A stretch of 64,000 nt of DNA from Conexibacter arvalis. Its GTDB lineage: Bacteria > Actinomycetota > Thermoleophilia > Solirubrobacterales > Solirubrobacteraceae. A program made the translations under genes and the position numbers. Positions 41,966 to 51,290 of the stretch are shown in pieces. The notes beneath the pieces are model-generated. The model saw only the letters and a list, made by a program, of their open reading frames with translations, did no database searches and was not told the origin of the DNA. The stretch spans positions 1,032,182 through 1,096,181 of the forward strand of contig NZ_JACHNU010000001.1 of NCBI RefSeq assembly GCF_014199525.1, written 5' to 3'. The number at the start of each line of letters is the position of its first letter. Position 1 is the stretch's first letter.

Positions 41966-44272
41966 TCAGTTCGTGGAGTGACGGGGCTGCTCGCTCAGCA
42001 GCCGCCGCATCAGCGCGTCGGCGCCGCCCTTCGACAGCGGCTCGTTGAGGTTGCCGCACTTCGGCGATTGCACGCATGACGGGCAGCCGTGCTTGCAGCC
42101 GCACTCGGACACGAGCCGGTGGGCGTCGGCGACGAGCCGTTCGAAGCGCAGATAGCCCTGGCGCGTGATCCCGACGCCGCCGGGATGGCCGTCGTAGATG
42201 AAGATCGTCGGCCGCCCCGTCTGCGGATGGGCGTTGGTCGACAGCCCGCCGATGTCCCAGCGGTCGCACATCGCCAGCAGCGGCAGCACCGCGATCTGCG
42301 CGTGCTCGGCCGCGTGCAGCGCGCCGAGCAGCCGCTCGCTGTAGGCGTCGGGCCCGAGCACCGGGTCGTCGAGCTCGTACCAGAGCGCCTGCGTCGTGAA
42401 CGCGGTCTCGGGCATGTCGAGCGCGGTGAAGTCGATCGTCTCGTGGTCGGCGAGCGACTTTCTCTGGTAGCCGGTGACGAGGTCGGTGACGACGACCGTC
42501 CCGAACGACAGCGTCACGCCCATCGTCTCGCGCCGCTCGCCGAGCCGCTCGATCGCGGTCATCGTCTCCTTCCGCGGCTGCGTGAACCAGTCGCCGTCGA
42601 ACGGCTCCAGGAACGCACGCCGGTCGTGCAGGTCGAGCTGCTTGACCTCGTACGCTCTGCCCATGTGCAGGTAGACGGCGCCCTCGTGCGCGGTCGAGAA
42701 CGCCCGCGCCGCCTCCATCGTCCCGATCACCTCGCCGACCGTCACGTCGATCAGCGCGAACGTGTCGGTCGAGGAGGAGCGCAGCGGCACGCGCGCCGCC
42801 GGGTACTCCTCCGGTCTGCGCAGCTGGAACCGCCCGCGCCGCTCGACCAGCAGGCCCGCGCTCACCAGCCGCTCGGCATGCGCCCGCCACGACGGCCCGA
42901 GCACCTCGGCGTCGCCGGGCGCGAGCGGCCCCTCGTGGGCGGCGCAGAGCAGGTGCGCGGCGTGGATCTGCTCGCTCTCGTGGTCGAGGATCGCCGCCTC
43001 GACCGGCCGCTCCAGGAACTCCTGCGGATGACGGCAGAAGAACTGGTCCAGCGCGTCCTCGCCGGCGACGTAGACCGCGAGCCCTCTGCCGCGGCGGCCG
43101 GCGCGGCCCCACATCTGTCTCAGCGACGCGACCGTCCCGGGGAAGGTGACGCAGATCGCCGCGTCGAGGTCGCCGATGTCGATCCCCAGCTCGAGCGCGT
43201 CGGTCGCCACCACGCCGCGCAGGTCGCCGCGCGACAGCCGCTCCTCCAGCTCGCGCCGCTGGTAGGCGGCGTAGCCGGCGCGGTAGGGCGCGATCTTGTC
43301 GACGAGGTCGTCGTGGCCGGACTGGCGCAGCCGCGCGCTCGCGCTGCGGAGGATCACCTCGACGCCCTTGCGCGACTTCATGAAGCAGATCGTCCGCGAG
43401 CCGGCCGCGACGAGGTCGGCGAACAGGTCGGCCGCCTCGCTCAGCGCCGAGGCCCGCGTCCCGAGCGCCTCGTCCATCAGCGGCGGGTTCCACATCGCGA
43501 TCTTGCGCTGCGACGCCGGCGCCCCGTCGCGGTCGACGAGCGCGATCTCCTCCAGGCCGGTCAGCCGCTGCGCCAGCTCCAGCGGGTTGGCGACGGTCGC
43601 GCTCGCGAGCAGGAAGCGCGGCTCGGTCCCATACGCCGCCGCGATTCGCCGCAGCCGCCGCAGCACGTTCGCGACGTGGGAGCCGAACACGCCGCGATAG
43701 ACGTGCGCCTCGTCGACGACGACGACCGCGAGGTTGGCGAGGAAGTCGGCCCACGCCCGATGGTTGGGCAGCACGCCGACGTGGAGCATGTCCGGGTTGG
43801 TGAGGACGACGTTGGCCGATCTGCGGATCGCCGAGCGCTCCTGCGCCGGCGTGTCGCCGTCGTAGATCGCCGGTCGCAGCCGCGGCAGTCTCAGCGCCGC
43901 CAGCGCGCGCGCCTGGTCCTGCGCCAGCGCCTTCGTCGGGTAGAGGTAGAGCGCCCGCGCGCGCGGGTCGACGTGCAGCATCTGCAGCGTCGGCAGGTTG
44001 AAGCAGAGCGACTTGCCCGACGCCGTCCCGGTCGTGACGATCATCGGCCCGTCGATCGCGGCGAACAGCGCGTCGCGCTGGTGGGCGTGGAGCGCGCCGA
44101 CGCCGATCCGCGCCAGCGCCGCGCGCACCTCGTGGTGCAGCTCGTCGGGGATCGGCGCCGCGCTGCCGGCCCGCGGCGGCACGACCGACTCGTGCACGAG
44201 CCGCTCGTCGGCCCGCCCGCGCGCGAGCAGCCCCTCCCAGGGCTCCACGATCTCGTCGGTGGCGGCCATCAC
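41966..44272 (-). CDS. MrfA/YprA-like DEAD-box DNA helicase
   Basis: A 768-aa superfamily 2 helicase. Motif I is TGTASGKSLCF, motif II DEAH in VVVDEAHVYRG, motif III SAT in LLASATVAN, and motif VI QMWGRAGRRGRG. The C-terminal quarter has the DUF1998-type ending with four cysteines (ECGCKHGCPSCVQSPKCG) that bind zinc. This is the layout of Bacillus MrfA and yeast Hrq1, which act in mitomycin C and crosslink repair. No MrfB exonuclease gene is adjacent. The start may be codon 1 or 2. Confidence 0.9.
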   Translation of the reverse strand: MMAATDEIVEPWEGLLARGRADERLVHESVVPPRAGSAAPIPDELHHEVRAALARIGVGALHAHQRDALFAAIDGPMIVTTGTASGKSLCFNLPTLQMLHVDPRARALYLYPTKALAQDQARALAALRLPRLRPAIYDGDTPAQERSAIRRSANVVLTNPDMLHVGVLPNHRAWADFLANLAVVVVDEAHVYRGVFGSHVANVLRRLRRIAAAYGTEPRFLLASATVANPLELAQRLTGLEEIALVDRDGAPASQRKIAMWNPPLMDEALGTRASALSEAADLFADLVAAGSRTICFMKSRKGVEVILRSASARLRQSGHDDLVDKIAPYRAGYAAYQRRELEERLSRGDLRGVVATDALELGIDIGDLDAAICVTFPGTVASLRQMWGRAGRRGRGLAVYVAGEDALDQFFCRHPQEFLERPVEAAILDHESEQIHAAHLLCAAHEGPLAPGDAEVLGPSWRAHAERLVSAGLLVERRGRFQLRRPEEYPAARVPLRSSSTDTFALIDVTVGEVIGTMEAARAFSTAHEGAVYLHMGRAYEVKQLDLHDRRAFLEPFDGDWFTQPRKETMTAIERLGERRETMGVTLSFGTVVVTDLVTGYQRKSLADHETIDFTALDMPETAFTTQALWYELDDPVLGPDAYSERLLGALHAAEHAQIAVLPLLAMCDRWDIGGLSTNAHPQTGRPTIFIYDGHPGGVGITRQGYLRFERLVADAHRLVSECGCKHGCPSCVQSPKCGNLNEPLSKGGADALMRRLLSEQPRHSTN

Positions 44273-44326
44273 TCGATGGTACGCGCCCGGGGTCCGAGCG
44301 CTCGACGCCGCCGCCCGCCCCGGCGC

Positions 44327-44764
44327 CTACCCCCGCCCGCGCGCGACCAGGCGGGAGAGGACGATCTGCGAGCGGGTCCGCACCACCGAGCCGTCCTGCT
44401 GGAAGGCGCGGATCAGGCGCTCGAGGTCGCGCGCGTCGGCGACCCGCACGCGCGCGATCGCGTCGGCGTCGCCGGTGACGCTCCACGCCTCGACGACCTC
44501 CGGATGCGCGTCGAGGCGAGCGGCGACCTCGTCGAGCTGGATCCCGGGCGCGAAGAACAGCTCGACCAGCGCCTCGGTCGCCGCGCCGAGCGCGTCGTGG
44601 TCGACGACCGCGGTGAAGCCCTCGATCGCGCCGCTGGACCGCAGCCGGTCGACGCGGCGCTTCACCGCCGGCGCGCTGAGCGCGACGCGCCGGCCGACGT
44701 CGCCGTACGAACGGCGCGCGTCCTCGACGAGCAGCGCAACGATCTGCCGGTCGGTCTCGTCCAT
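44327..44764 (-). CDS. Lrp/AsnC-family transcriptional regulator
   Basis: A 145-aa regulator: N-terminal helix-turn-helix (DETDRQIVALLVEDARRSYGDVGRRVALSAPAVKRRVDRLRSSGAIEGFTAVVDH) and a C-terminal RAM domain with AWSVTGDADAIARVRV. It is divergent from the 44874 gene with 109 bases between, so it probably regulates that operon, including threonine aldolase, in response to an amino acid. The ATG at 44764 starts the usual MDETDRQI; the frame extends upstream without support. Confidence 0.9.
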   Translation of the reverse strand: MDETDRQIVALLVEDARRSYGDVGRRVALSAPAVKRRVDRLRSSGAIEGFTAVVDHDALGAATEALVELFFAPGIQLDEVAARLDAHPEVVEAWSVTGDADAIARVRVADARDLERLIRAFQQDGSVVRTRSQIVLSRLVARGRG

Positions 44765-44873
44765 TCGTTCGATTCTTGCACCGACGCGCACGATCGAACC
44801 CTCGACCGCGTCGCGCTCCGGTTCTACCGTCAAAGGCAGCCCGACCTCACACAGGAAGCCGGAGGGAAGCGCC

Positions 44874-46970
44874 ATGCCCGATCGTCCCGCGTCGGCCCGG
44901 ATCGTCTTCGACGAGGCCCACGGGGAGGCATGGACCGTCCGCCCCGAGGTGGCCCGCGCGATCCAGCCGGCCCACCCCGCCGACGCCTCCTACGCCCGCG
45001 CCGCCGAGCTGCTCCGCGCGCACGACCTCGCGGTCGCCGCCCACGCCGACGGACCGCTCGACGCGGCCGCGCTCGACGGCGCCGACGTGCTCGTGATCGC
45101 CCACCCCTCCGAGCCGGCGTGGGAGCGCGTCGTACCCGGCGGCTCGCCGCGCCTGTCAGCGGACGAGCTCGACGCGATCGAGGCGTTCGTCGCGCGCGGC
45201 GGCGGGCTGATCGTGCTCGGCGAGGAGGAGCAGGCGAAGTACGGCAACAACCTCGACGCGCTGCTCGGCCGCTTCGGGATCGAGATCGAGAGCCGCGCCG
45301 TCGCCGACTGGGAGCACCACGAGGCCAGCCCGCACTGGATCGTCGCCGAGCTGTCCCGTCCGGCCGGCGGCGTCGACCTGCTCGCCCGCGTCGAGCGGGC
45401 CTGCTTCTACCGCGCCACGACGCTCCGCGCGCGCGACGGCGCGCAGGTGCTCGCGCGCACTTCCGCGACGGCGTCGGAGCCGCACGCGCCGCTGCTGGCG
45501 GTCGCCGAGCACGGCGCCGGCCGCGTCGTCGCGCTCGCCGACTCCGACCTCTTCGGCGACGACTGCATCGACCTCCACGACCACGCCACGCTGTGGCTCA
45601 ACCTCGTCCACTGGGCCGCCGGCCGCGCCTTCGCCGCGCCGCTGGCGCCCTCGCCGCAGGCCGTCGCCGCGAAGGACGACCTGCACTGGCGGGCGCTGAA
45701 GCGCGAGGTCGACGCGCTCCGCCTCCAGCAGGAGCCCGACGGCAGCGTCGACCTGGCCGTCCACGACCCCGCCGCGCTGCACGCACGCGTCGAGGCGATC
45801 GCGGCCGCCGTCACCGGCCTCGCGCCGCGCTTCCCCCATCAACACGACTACCTCGACGCCGTCCTCGCCGACCTGGCGCGCTGGGCCGGCGACGGCTTCG
45901 GCCGCCCCGACTTCACCGCCGCGCTCGAGCGCTTCCGGCCCGACCTGCAGCGCCGCGACGGGATCGAGCACCTCGTCCTCTTCCCGATGTACAAGCAGAA
46001 CGGCCCGCGCGAGAAGAGCTTCGAGGCGCTGATCGTCGAGGTGCCATGGCCCGGCTGGCTCGCCGAGCTTGAGCGCGACCGCTATGACAACGCCAAGTTC
46101 GTCCCGGTCTGCCTCGTCGACCACACCGCCGGCTACGACTCCGACTGCGCCGTCCTCTTCCCCGAGACGGTCTCGGTCGCCGGCACGCCGGCCAACCACT
46201 TCGGCGGGATCTTCTGCGACCGCGAGGCCGAGCGCTTCCGCCGCACCTCGACGCGGGCCGCCGCGGTCCTGCGGCTCAACCTGCCGCCCGACGCCGCTGC
46301 GCTGCTGCGCTCCGAGCGGCTGTCGCGCGACGCCTACGAGCTGTGGGACCTGATCCACGACCGCACCCACAGCCACGGCGACCTGCCGTTCGACCCGTTC
46401 ATGATCCGCCAGCGGATGCCGTACTGGATGTACGCGCTGGAGGAGCTGCGCTGCGACCTGACGGCCTTCGGCGAGGCGGTGCGGCTGGAGTCGGAGGGGT
46501 TCGCCTTCGCCCGCCACGTCCAGTACGCGATCCTCTTCGACCGCCTCTTCCGCTTCCCGATCACCGGCCCGCGCAGACGCAACTACGACGGCCTCGGCGG
46601 CCAGCTGCTGTTCGGCTTCCTGCACGCGACCGGCCGCCTGCACTGGACCGACAACCGCCTCACGATCGACTGGGCGGCGGTCGCCGGCGGCGTGCTGGAG
46701 CTGCGCGAGCGGGTCGAGGCGCTCTACCGCGCCGGCATCCAGCGCACCAAGCTGCAGCACTGGGAGGCGGCGCACGACCTCGTCTCCGCCTACGTGCCGC
46801 CGGCCGCCGGCTCCCGCTGGGCCGCCGGCGCGCGCGACTTCGCCGAGACGCCCGAGCCGAGACCGTACGTCGACGAGGTGCTCGACGACGAGTTCCCGCT
46901 GTCGCTCTTCTACGTCTCGCTGCAGCGGAAGCTCGCCGATCGGGCCGAGGCTGCGACCATCGCCGCATGA
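44874..46970 (+). CDS. Large hypothetical protein resembling DUF6421, with possible metal site
   Basis: A 698-aa protein. Residues about 1-240 look like a glutamine-amidotransferase-like or DUF4350-type Rossmann domain (ADVLVIAHPSEPAWERVV, FVARGGGLIVLGEEEQAKYGNN, GAGRVVALADSDLFGDD). Residues about 260-698 resemble the actinobacterial DUF6421 family. There HDRTHSH (495-501) and, about 24 residues on, EELRCD (523-528) recall the zinc site of some metallopeptidases, but with Asp in place of the catalytic Glu. ATG 44874 follows GGAGGGAAG. It overlaps the threonine aldolase gene by 4 bp, suggesting amino-acid related metabolism. Confidence 0.7.
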   Translation: MPDRPASARIVFDEAHGEAWTVRPEVARAIQPAHPADASYARAAELLRAHDLAVAAHADGPLDAAALDGADVLVIAHPSEPAWERVVPGGSPRLSADELDAIEAFVARGGGLIVLGEEEQAKYGNNLDALLGRFGIEIESRAVADWEHHEASPHWIVAELSRPAGGVDLLARVERACFYRATTLRARDGAQVLARTSATASEPHAPLLAVAEHGAGRVVALADSDLFGDDCIDLHDHATLWLNLVHWAAGRAFAAPLAPSPQAVAAKDDLHWRALKREVDALRLQQEPDGSVDLAVHDPAALHARVEAIAAAVTGLAPRFPHQHDYLDAVLADLARWAGDGFGRPDFTAALERFRPDLQRRDGIEHLVLFPMYKQNGPREKSFEALIVEVPWPGWLAELERDRYDNAKFVPVCLVDHTAGYDSDCAVLFPETVSVAGTPANHFGGIFCDREAERFRRTSTRAAAVLRLNLPPDAAALLRSERLSRDAYELWDLIHDRTHSHGDLPFDPFMIRQRMPYWMYALEELRCDLTAFGEAVRLESEGFAFARHVQYAILFDRLFRFPITGPRRRNYDGLGGQLLFGFLHATGRLHWTDNRLTIDWAAVAGGVLELRERVEALYRAGIQRTKLQHWEAAHDLVSAYVPPAAGSRWAAGARDFAETPEPRPYVDEVLDDEFPLSLFYVSLQRKLADRAEAATIAA

Positions 46971-48016
46971 CGACATTCGCGAGCGACAACTACGCGCCCG
47001 CCCACCCGGCGGTGATCGACGCGATCGCCGCGGCCAACGACGGACACGCAGGCGCCTACGGAGCCGACCCCTGGACCGCCCGCGCCGAGCAGCTGCTGCG
47101 CGCGCAGCTCGGCGACGACGCGCGCGTCTTCCCCGTCTTCAACGGCACCGGCGCCAACGTGCTCTCGCTGCGCGCCGCCTGCACGCCGTGGGGCGCAGCG
47201 ATCTGCACGACCGTCGCCCACCTGACGCGCGACGAGGGCGGCGCCCCCGAGCGCGTCGGCGGCATCAAGCTGCTGACCGCGCCGACGGCCGACGGCAAGC
47301 TGTCGCCGGCCGACGTCGAGCGTCTCTGCGCCCGGCTCGGCGACGAGCACCAGGCGCAGGCGCAGGTCGTCTCGATCGCGAACGCGACCGAGCTGGGGAC
47401 CGTCTACACGCCTGAGGAGACGCGCGCGCTCGCCGACGCCGCCCACGCCCGCGGCCTCGCGCTCCACGTCGACGGCGCCCGCATCTGCCAGGCGGCGGCA
47501 TCGCTCGGCGTGACGCTGCGCGCGCTGACCGCCGACGCCGGCGTCGACCTGCTGTCGTTCGGCGCGACGAAGGCCGGCGCGCTCGGCGCCGAGGCGGTCG
47601 TCGTGCTCGGCGGCGGCGCGCACGTGCGCAACGCCGACGGCCTCCCGTACCTGCGCAAGCAGTCGCTCCAGCTCGCCTCCAAGGGCCGCTTCCTCGCCGC
47701 GCAGCTCGTCGCGCTGCTCGAGGACGGGCTGTGGGAGCGGCTCGCCGCGCACGCCAACGCGATGGCGCGGCGGCTCGCCGACGGCGTGCGCGACGCGCCC
47801 GGCCTGGAGCTGGCGCAGGCGGTCGAGTCGAACGCCGTCTTCGCGCGGCTCCCGGCCGAGGCGATCGTCGAGCTGCAGCGCGACTGGCGCTTCTACGTCT
47901 GGGATGCCGCCGCCGGCGAGGTCCGCTGGATGTGCTCCTGGGACACCGACCCCGACGACGTCGACCGCTTCGCCGCCGCCGTCCGCGACGTCCTCGCGGC
48001 CCACGCCGCCGCCTGA
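46967..48016 (+). CDS. Threonine aldolase-family PLP enzyme
   Basis: A 349-aa fold-type I PLP enzyme of the beta-eliminating lyase/threonine aldolase family. ASDNYAPAHPAVIDAI opens the fold, HVDGARI (168-173) contacts the cofactor, and Lys202 in SFGATKAGALGAE should form the PLP aldimine. It would split L-threonine or L-allo-threonine to glycine and acetaldehyde. It overlaps the upstream gene by 4 bp, and a bidirectional hairpin follows. The Lrp regulator at 44327 is the probable controller. Confidence 0.9.
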   Translation: MTTFASDNYAPAHPAVIDAIAAANDGHAGAYGADPWTARAEQLLRAQLGDDARVFPVFNGTGANVLSLRAACTPWGAAICTTVAHLTRDEGGAPERVGGIKLLTAPTADGKLSPADVERLCARLGDEHQAQAQVVSIANATELGTVYTPEETRALADAAHARGLALHVDGARICQAAASLGVTLRALTADAGVDLLSFGATKAGALGAEAVVVLGGGAHVRNADGLPYLRKQSLQLASKGRFLAAQLVALLEDGLWERLAAHANAMARRLADGVRDAPGLELAQAVESNAVFARLPAEAIVELQRDWRFYVWDAAAGEVRWMCSWDTDPDDVDRFAAAVRDVLAAHAAA

Positions 48017-48034
48017 CCCGGCCCGCCTGCGGGG

Positions 48035-48081
48035 ACCTTTGTCATCCGATGCACGCTGAGCCGGCATCGGATGACAGAGGT
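48035..48081. terminator. Bidirectional terminator hairpin
   Basis: 18-bp arms (48035-48052 with 48064-48081) with one T-G type mismatch and an 11-base loop, placed between the convergent threonine aldolase and PBP genes. Confidence 0.75.
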
Positions 48082-48107
48082 CTCCGGCCGGCGCGGGCGG
48101 CAGCGGC

Positions 48108-49142
48108 TCAGCCGGCGAGCGCCTTCAGGACCTCTCGCGCGATCGGGGCGGCGGCGGTCCCGCCGGTCTGGTCGGGGTTGGCGCGCAGCGAGACGGCGAG
48201 CGCCCAGCGGGGACGCGCGAACGGGGCGAAGGCGATCGTGCTCGCCTGGATCGCGCCGTCGGGCAGCCGCACCGTGCCGGTCTTGCCGGCGATCGCCAAA
48301 CGCGGATCGTCCATCGCCGCGCCTGTCCCGTCGGTGACGGCGAGTCGCAGCCCGCGTCGCAGCTCGCGCGCGACCGCCGCTCGCCACAGCCGGCCGCCGC
48401 TCGCGCGCGGCGGTCGCTGCGCCAGCCACGGACGCGGCACCGTGCCGTCGCCGGCGACCGCGGCGGCGAGCAGCGCGAGTTGGAGGACGGTCGTGCGCTG
48501 CAGCTCGTCGACGTCGACGTAGCGCCCGTCCGGGCCGATCGGCTCCGCCACGTTCGCGACGCTCGCGGCCAGCCGCGTCGGCGGCAGGTCGACCTCGACC
48601 GGGCTGCCCCAGCCACCGCGCCGCAGGCCGGCCTCGATCCGCGCGGCGCCGAGCGCGACGGCGACGTGCGAGAAGGCGGTGTTGCTCGAGTGCGCGAGCG
48701 CCTGCGCGAGCGTCAGCGGGCCGAGTCGCACGCCTCTGTAGTTGTCGGCGCCCGGCGCCGCCGGCATGTCGCCGTCGAGCGGTCCGTCGGCGTCGATCAG
48801 GCCCTCCTCCAGCGCCAGGCCGCCGAGCAGCGTCTTCAGCGTCGAGCCCGGCGGGACGGCGTCGCGCGTCGCCGACCCGCCGCCGCTGCCGGTGAGCACG
48901 ACGATCCGGCCGTCGCGCAGGTCGAGCGCCGCGACCCCGCCGCGGCGGCCGGCGAGCGCGTGGCGGGCCGCCCGCTGCGCCGCGGCGTCGAGCGCGGGAG
49001 CCGGCGGCGGCGCGTCGGGGTCGGTCACGGTCGGCGCCGGGCGCTCGACGCGGTCGTCGTCGGGCGCGGAGCCGCCCCCGCACGCGGCGAGGGCGACCGT
49101 CGCGAGCAGCAGGAGCAGGGCGTGCGGCAGGCGTCGGAGCAT
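48108..49142 (-). CDS. Compact penicillin-binding-protein transpeptidase lipoprotein
   Basis: A 344-aa protein. A lipobox (LAAC, Cys21) ends the signal sequence. The transpeptidase domain shows all three active-site motifs: Ser100-Thr-Leu-Lys103, Ser-Ser-Asn (152-154) and KTGT near residue 292. Class B PBPs normally carry a 200-residue N-terminal pedestal domain, which is missing here; only a Pro/Ala-rich linker separates the lipid anchor from the catalytic domain. It may cross-link peptidoglycan or act as a beta-lactam sensor. The frame is open upstream, but the ATG at 49142 starts the signal peptide. Confidence 0.88.
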   Translation of the reverse strand: MLRRLPHALLLLLATVALAACGGGSAPDDDRVERPAPTVTDPDAPPPAPALDAAAQRAARHALAGRRGGVAALDLRDGRIVVLTGSGGGSATRDAVPPGSTLKTLLGGLALEEGLIDADGPLDGDMPAAPGADNYRGVRLGPLTLAQALAHSSNTAFSHVAVALGAARIEAGLRRGGWGSPVEVDLPPTRLAASVANVAEPIGPDGRYVDVDELQRTTVLQLALLAAAVAGDGTVPRPWLAQRPPRASGGRLWRAAVARELRRGLRLAVTDGTGAAMDDPRLAIAGKTGTVRLPDGAIQASTIAFAPFARPRWALAVSLRANPDQTGGTAAAPIAREVLKALAG

Positions 49143-49220
49143 GCGCTGCAGTCTGACGCGGGCAGGCTGCGCTCGCGGTGCGGGACGCCGGCTCCCGTGC
49201 CGAGCCGTCACACTGGAGCG

Positions 49221-50042
49221 ATGCCCCTCCGCTGCCTCTACGTCGACCTCGACGGAACCCTGCTCGGCCCCGGCGCGTCGCTCCTGCGCGGTGCCGACGG
49301 CTCCTTCTCGAACGCCGGCGTGCGCGCGCTGGAGGCCTGTCACCGCGCCGAGGTCGAGGTCGTGATCTACACCGGCCGCCGGGAGACGCAGGTGAGAGAG
49401 GACGCGCGCCTGATCGGCCAGACCGCCTACATCTTCGAGGCCGGCGCGGGGCTGGTCGTCGACGGCGAGCTGGAGTGGCTGACCGGCGGCCTGGAGCCGA
49501 CCGCCGAGCAGACGATCCACGCGCAGATCGAGGCGAGCGGCGCCCCGGCGCTGCTGCTGGAGCGCTTCCCGAGACAGCTCGAGTACCACGCGCCGTGGCA
49601 CGTCAACCGCGAGGTCTCGCATCTCTTCCGCGGCCTCGTCGACGCCGAGGAGGTCGCCGCGCTCCTGACCGAGCACGGCCACGACGAGCTGCGCCTCGTC
49701 GACAACGGCACCGTCCACTCGCGCAGCGCCGCGCTCGCCGCGCTGCCGCAGGTGCGCGCCTACCACCTCGTCCCGAGAGCGGCGTCGAAGGCCGGCGCGG
49801 TCGCGCGCCACATGCAGATCCGCGGCTACCGCCCCGACGAGTGCATCGCCGTCGGCGACTCGCGCGAGGACCTCGGCGCCGCCGTCGCGGTCGGGACGTT
49901 CTGGTTCGTCGCCAACGCGCTCGAGAAGGACCCGACGCTGCGCGAGGCGATCGCGGGCAGGCCGAACGTCCGCGTCGCCGAGGGCGCCCACGGCGAGGGC
50001 GTCTACGAGGCGGTCGTCACCACGCTCGCCGAGCGGCGCTGA
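49221..50042 (+). CDS. HAD-superfamily phosphatase (Cof-like)
   Basis: A 273-aa HAD hydrolase. Motif I is Asp9-Leu-Asp11-Gly-Thr, motif II is IYTGRR, the lysine motif is RAASKAGAV and motif IV is GDSREDLGAA. The cap region between motifs II and III (about residues 80-190) suggests the type IIB cap of Cof or mannosyl-3-phosphoglycerate phosphatases. Substrate unknown. It is divergent from the PBP gene and convergent with the GpsA-like gene. Confidence 0.88.
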   Translation: MPLRCLYVDLDGTLLGPGASLLRGADGSFSNAGVRALEACHRAEVEVVIYTGRRETQVREDARLIGQTAYIFEAGAGLVVDGELEWLTGGLEPTAEQTIHAQIEASGAPALLLERFPRQLEYHAPWHVNREVSHLFRGLVDAEEVAALLTEHGHDELRLVDNGTVHSRSAALAALPQVRAYHLVPRAASKAGAVARHMQIRGYRPDECIAVGDSREDLGAAVAVGTFWFVANALEKDPTLREAIAGRPNVRVAEGAHGEGVYEAVVTTLAERR

Positions 50043-50075
50043 GCCGAACCGAGCCGCGGGGCCGGCGGCGATCCG

Positions 50076-51206
50076 CTACGCCGGCCGCTCGCGCTCGCTG
50101 GGGGCGTCGGCGCCGAACCAGCCGCGGATGCGGCTGCCTGCGCGCGAGAGGAGGCCTCTCGGCACCGCTCTGGAGACCCGCCGCCGGGCCGGCTGCGGCA
50201 CCGTCGCGCGCACGAGCGCGACCCAGTCGGGCAGCGGCAGCTGGCCGCGGATCAGGCGGCTGAGCGCGTCGGTGACCGGCGCCTCGACGCCGGCGTCGGC
50301 GAGCGCTCTGGCCAGCAGCGGGACCGACTCGAGCGCCTCGACCGCCTGGCCGATCCGCTCGGGGATCTCGCCGGCGGGGACGCCCTCGGCGAGCAGCTCG
50401 CCCGCGCGGCGGTTGCGGCTCTGCGGCGCCAGCGCGGTCGCGACGAGGTCGCCGGTGCCGGCCAAGCCGATCATCGACTCCGGCCGCGCGCCCTGGCGCT
50501 CGGCGAACCGCCACACCTCGGCGAAGATGTGCCCGGCGGCGGCGCCCGCGGCGTTCAGGCCCTGCGCCTCGGTCGCGCCGGCGGCGAGCGCGGCGGCGTT
50601 CTTGGCGGCGCCGGCCAGCTCGACCCCGACCGGGTCGTCGGACTGCTCGCAGACGACGCCGGCCCGTATGAAGACGCTGGCGATCAGTCTCGCCAGCTCC
50701 TCGTCGGTCGCGGCGGCGACGAGCCCGGCACCCTCGCGCACCATCTCCTGCGCGTGCGCCGGCCCGCCGACGCAGGCGACCCGCTCGGCGCCGAAGCGCG
50801 AGCGCAGCAGCACGGTCGGGGCCGTGCCGGCCGGCGGTACGAGCCCCTTCGACAGCGACACGAGCGAGGCGCGGCGGCTCAGGCCGGCCGACTCCAACCC
50901 CGCGATCACCTGCTCGACGCGCGCGGAGGGGACGGCGAGGAAGACGAACTCGGCGCGCGCCAGCCCGGCCGACGCCGGCTCTATCCGCAGCTCCTTCGGC
51001 AGCTCGACCCCGGGCAGGTAGACGCGGTTCTCACGCCCCTCGGTCAGCTGACGCGCCTGCTCGACCGTCCGCGTCTGCAGCGTCGTGCGCAGCCCGCCGC
51101 GCGCCAGCAGCACGGCGACGGCCGTCCCGAACGAGCCGGCGCCGACGACGACCGCCCGCCGCAGCGGCGGCGGGACGGGGATCTGTGGGCGCGGCAGCGG
51201 AGGCAC
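50076..51206 (-). CDS. gpsA: Glycerol-3-phosphate dehydrogenase [NAD(P)+]
   Basis: A 376-aa protein. VVVGAGSFGTAVAVLLARGG binds NAD(P)H, RENRVYLPGVELP matches the GpsA substrate region, SLSKGL is the family motif, and the catalytic Lys lies in GVELAGAAKNAAALAAG. GpsA reduces dihydroxyacetone phosphate for phospholipid synthesis. About 60 basic C-terminal residues extend beyond the usual length. The GTG at 51206 gives VPPLPRPQIPV before the Rossmann motif; a GTG at 51257 is an alternative. Some actinobacteria have two gpsA copies, so this may not be the only one. Confidence 0.88.
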   Translation of the reverse strand: MPPLPRPQIPVPPPLRRAVVVGAGSFGTAVAVLLARGGLRTTLQTRTVEQARQLTEGRENRVYLPGVELPKELRIEPASAGLARAEFVFLAVPSARVEQVIAGLESAGLSRRASLVSLSKGLVPPAGTAPTVLLRSRFGAERVACVGGPAHAQEMVREGAGLVAAATDEELARLIASVFIRAGVVCEQSDDPVGVELAGAAKNAAALAAGATEAQGLNAAGAAAGHIFAEVWRFAERQGARPESMIGLAGTGDLVATALAPQSRNRRAGELLAEGVPAGEIPERIGQAVEALESVPLLARALADAGVEAPVTDALSRLIRGQLPLPDWVALVRATVPQPARRRVSRAVPRGLLSRAGSRIRGWFGADAPSERERPA

Positions 51207-51290
51207 GTCGCGGGCGAGCGTAGCGGTCCGGCGGCGCCCGCAGCGCCTTCGGAGCACCGCTGAGAGCGATCGTGCGCCGTCCCGGCGCGC

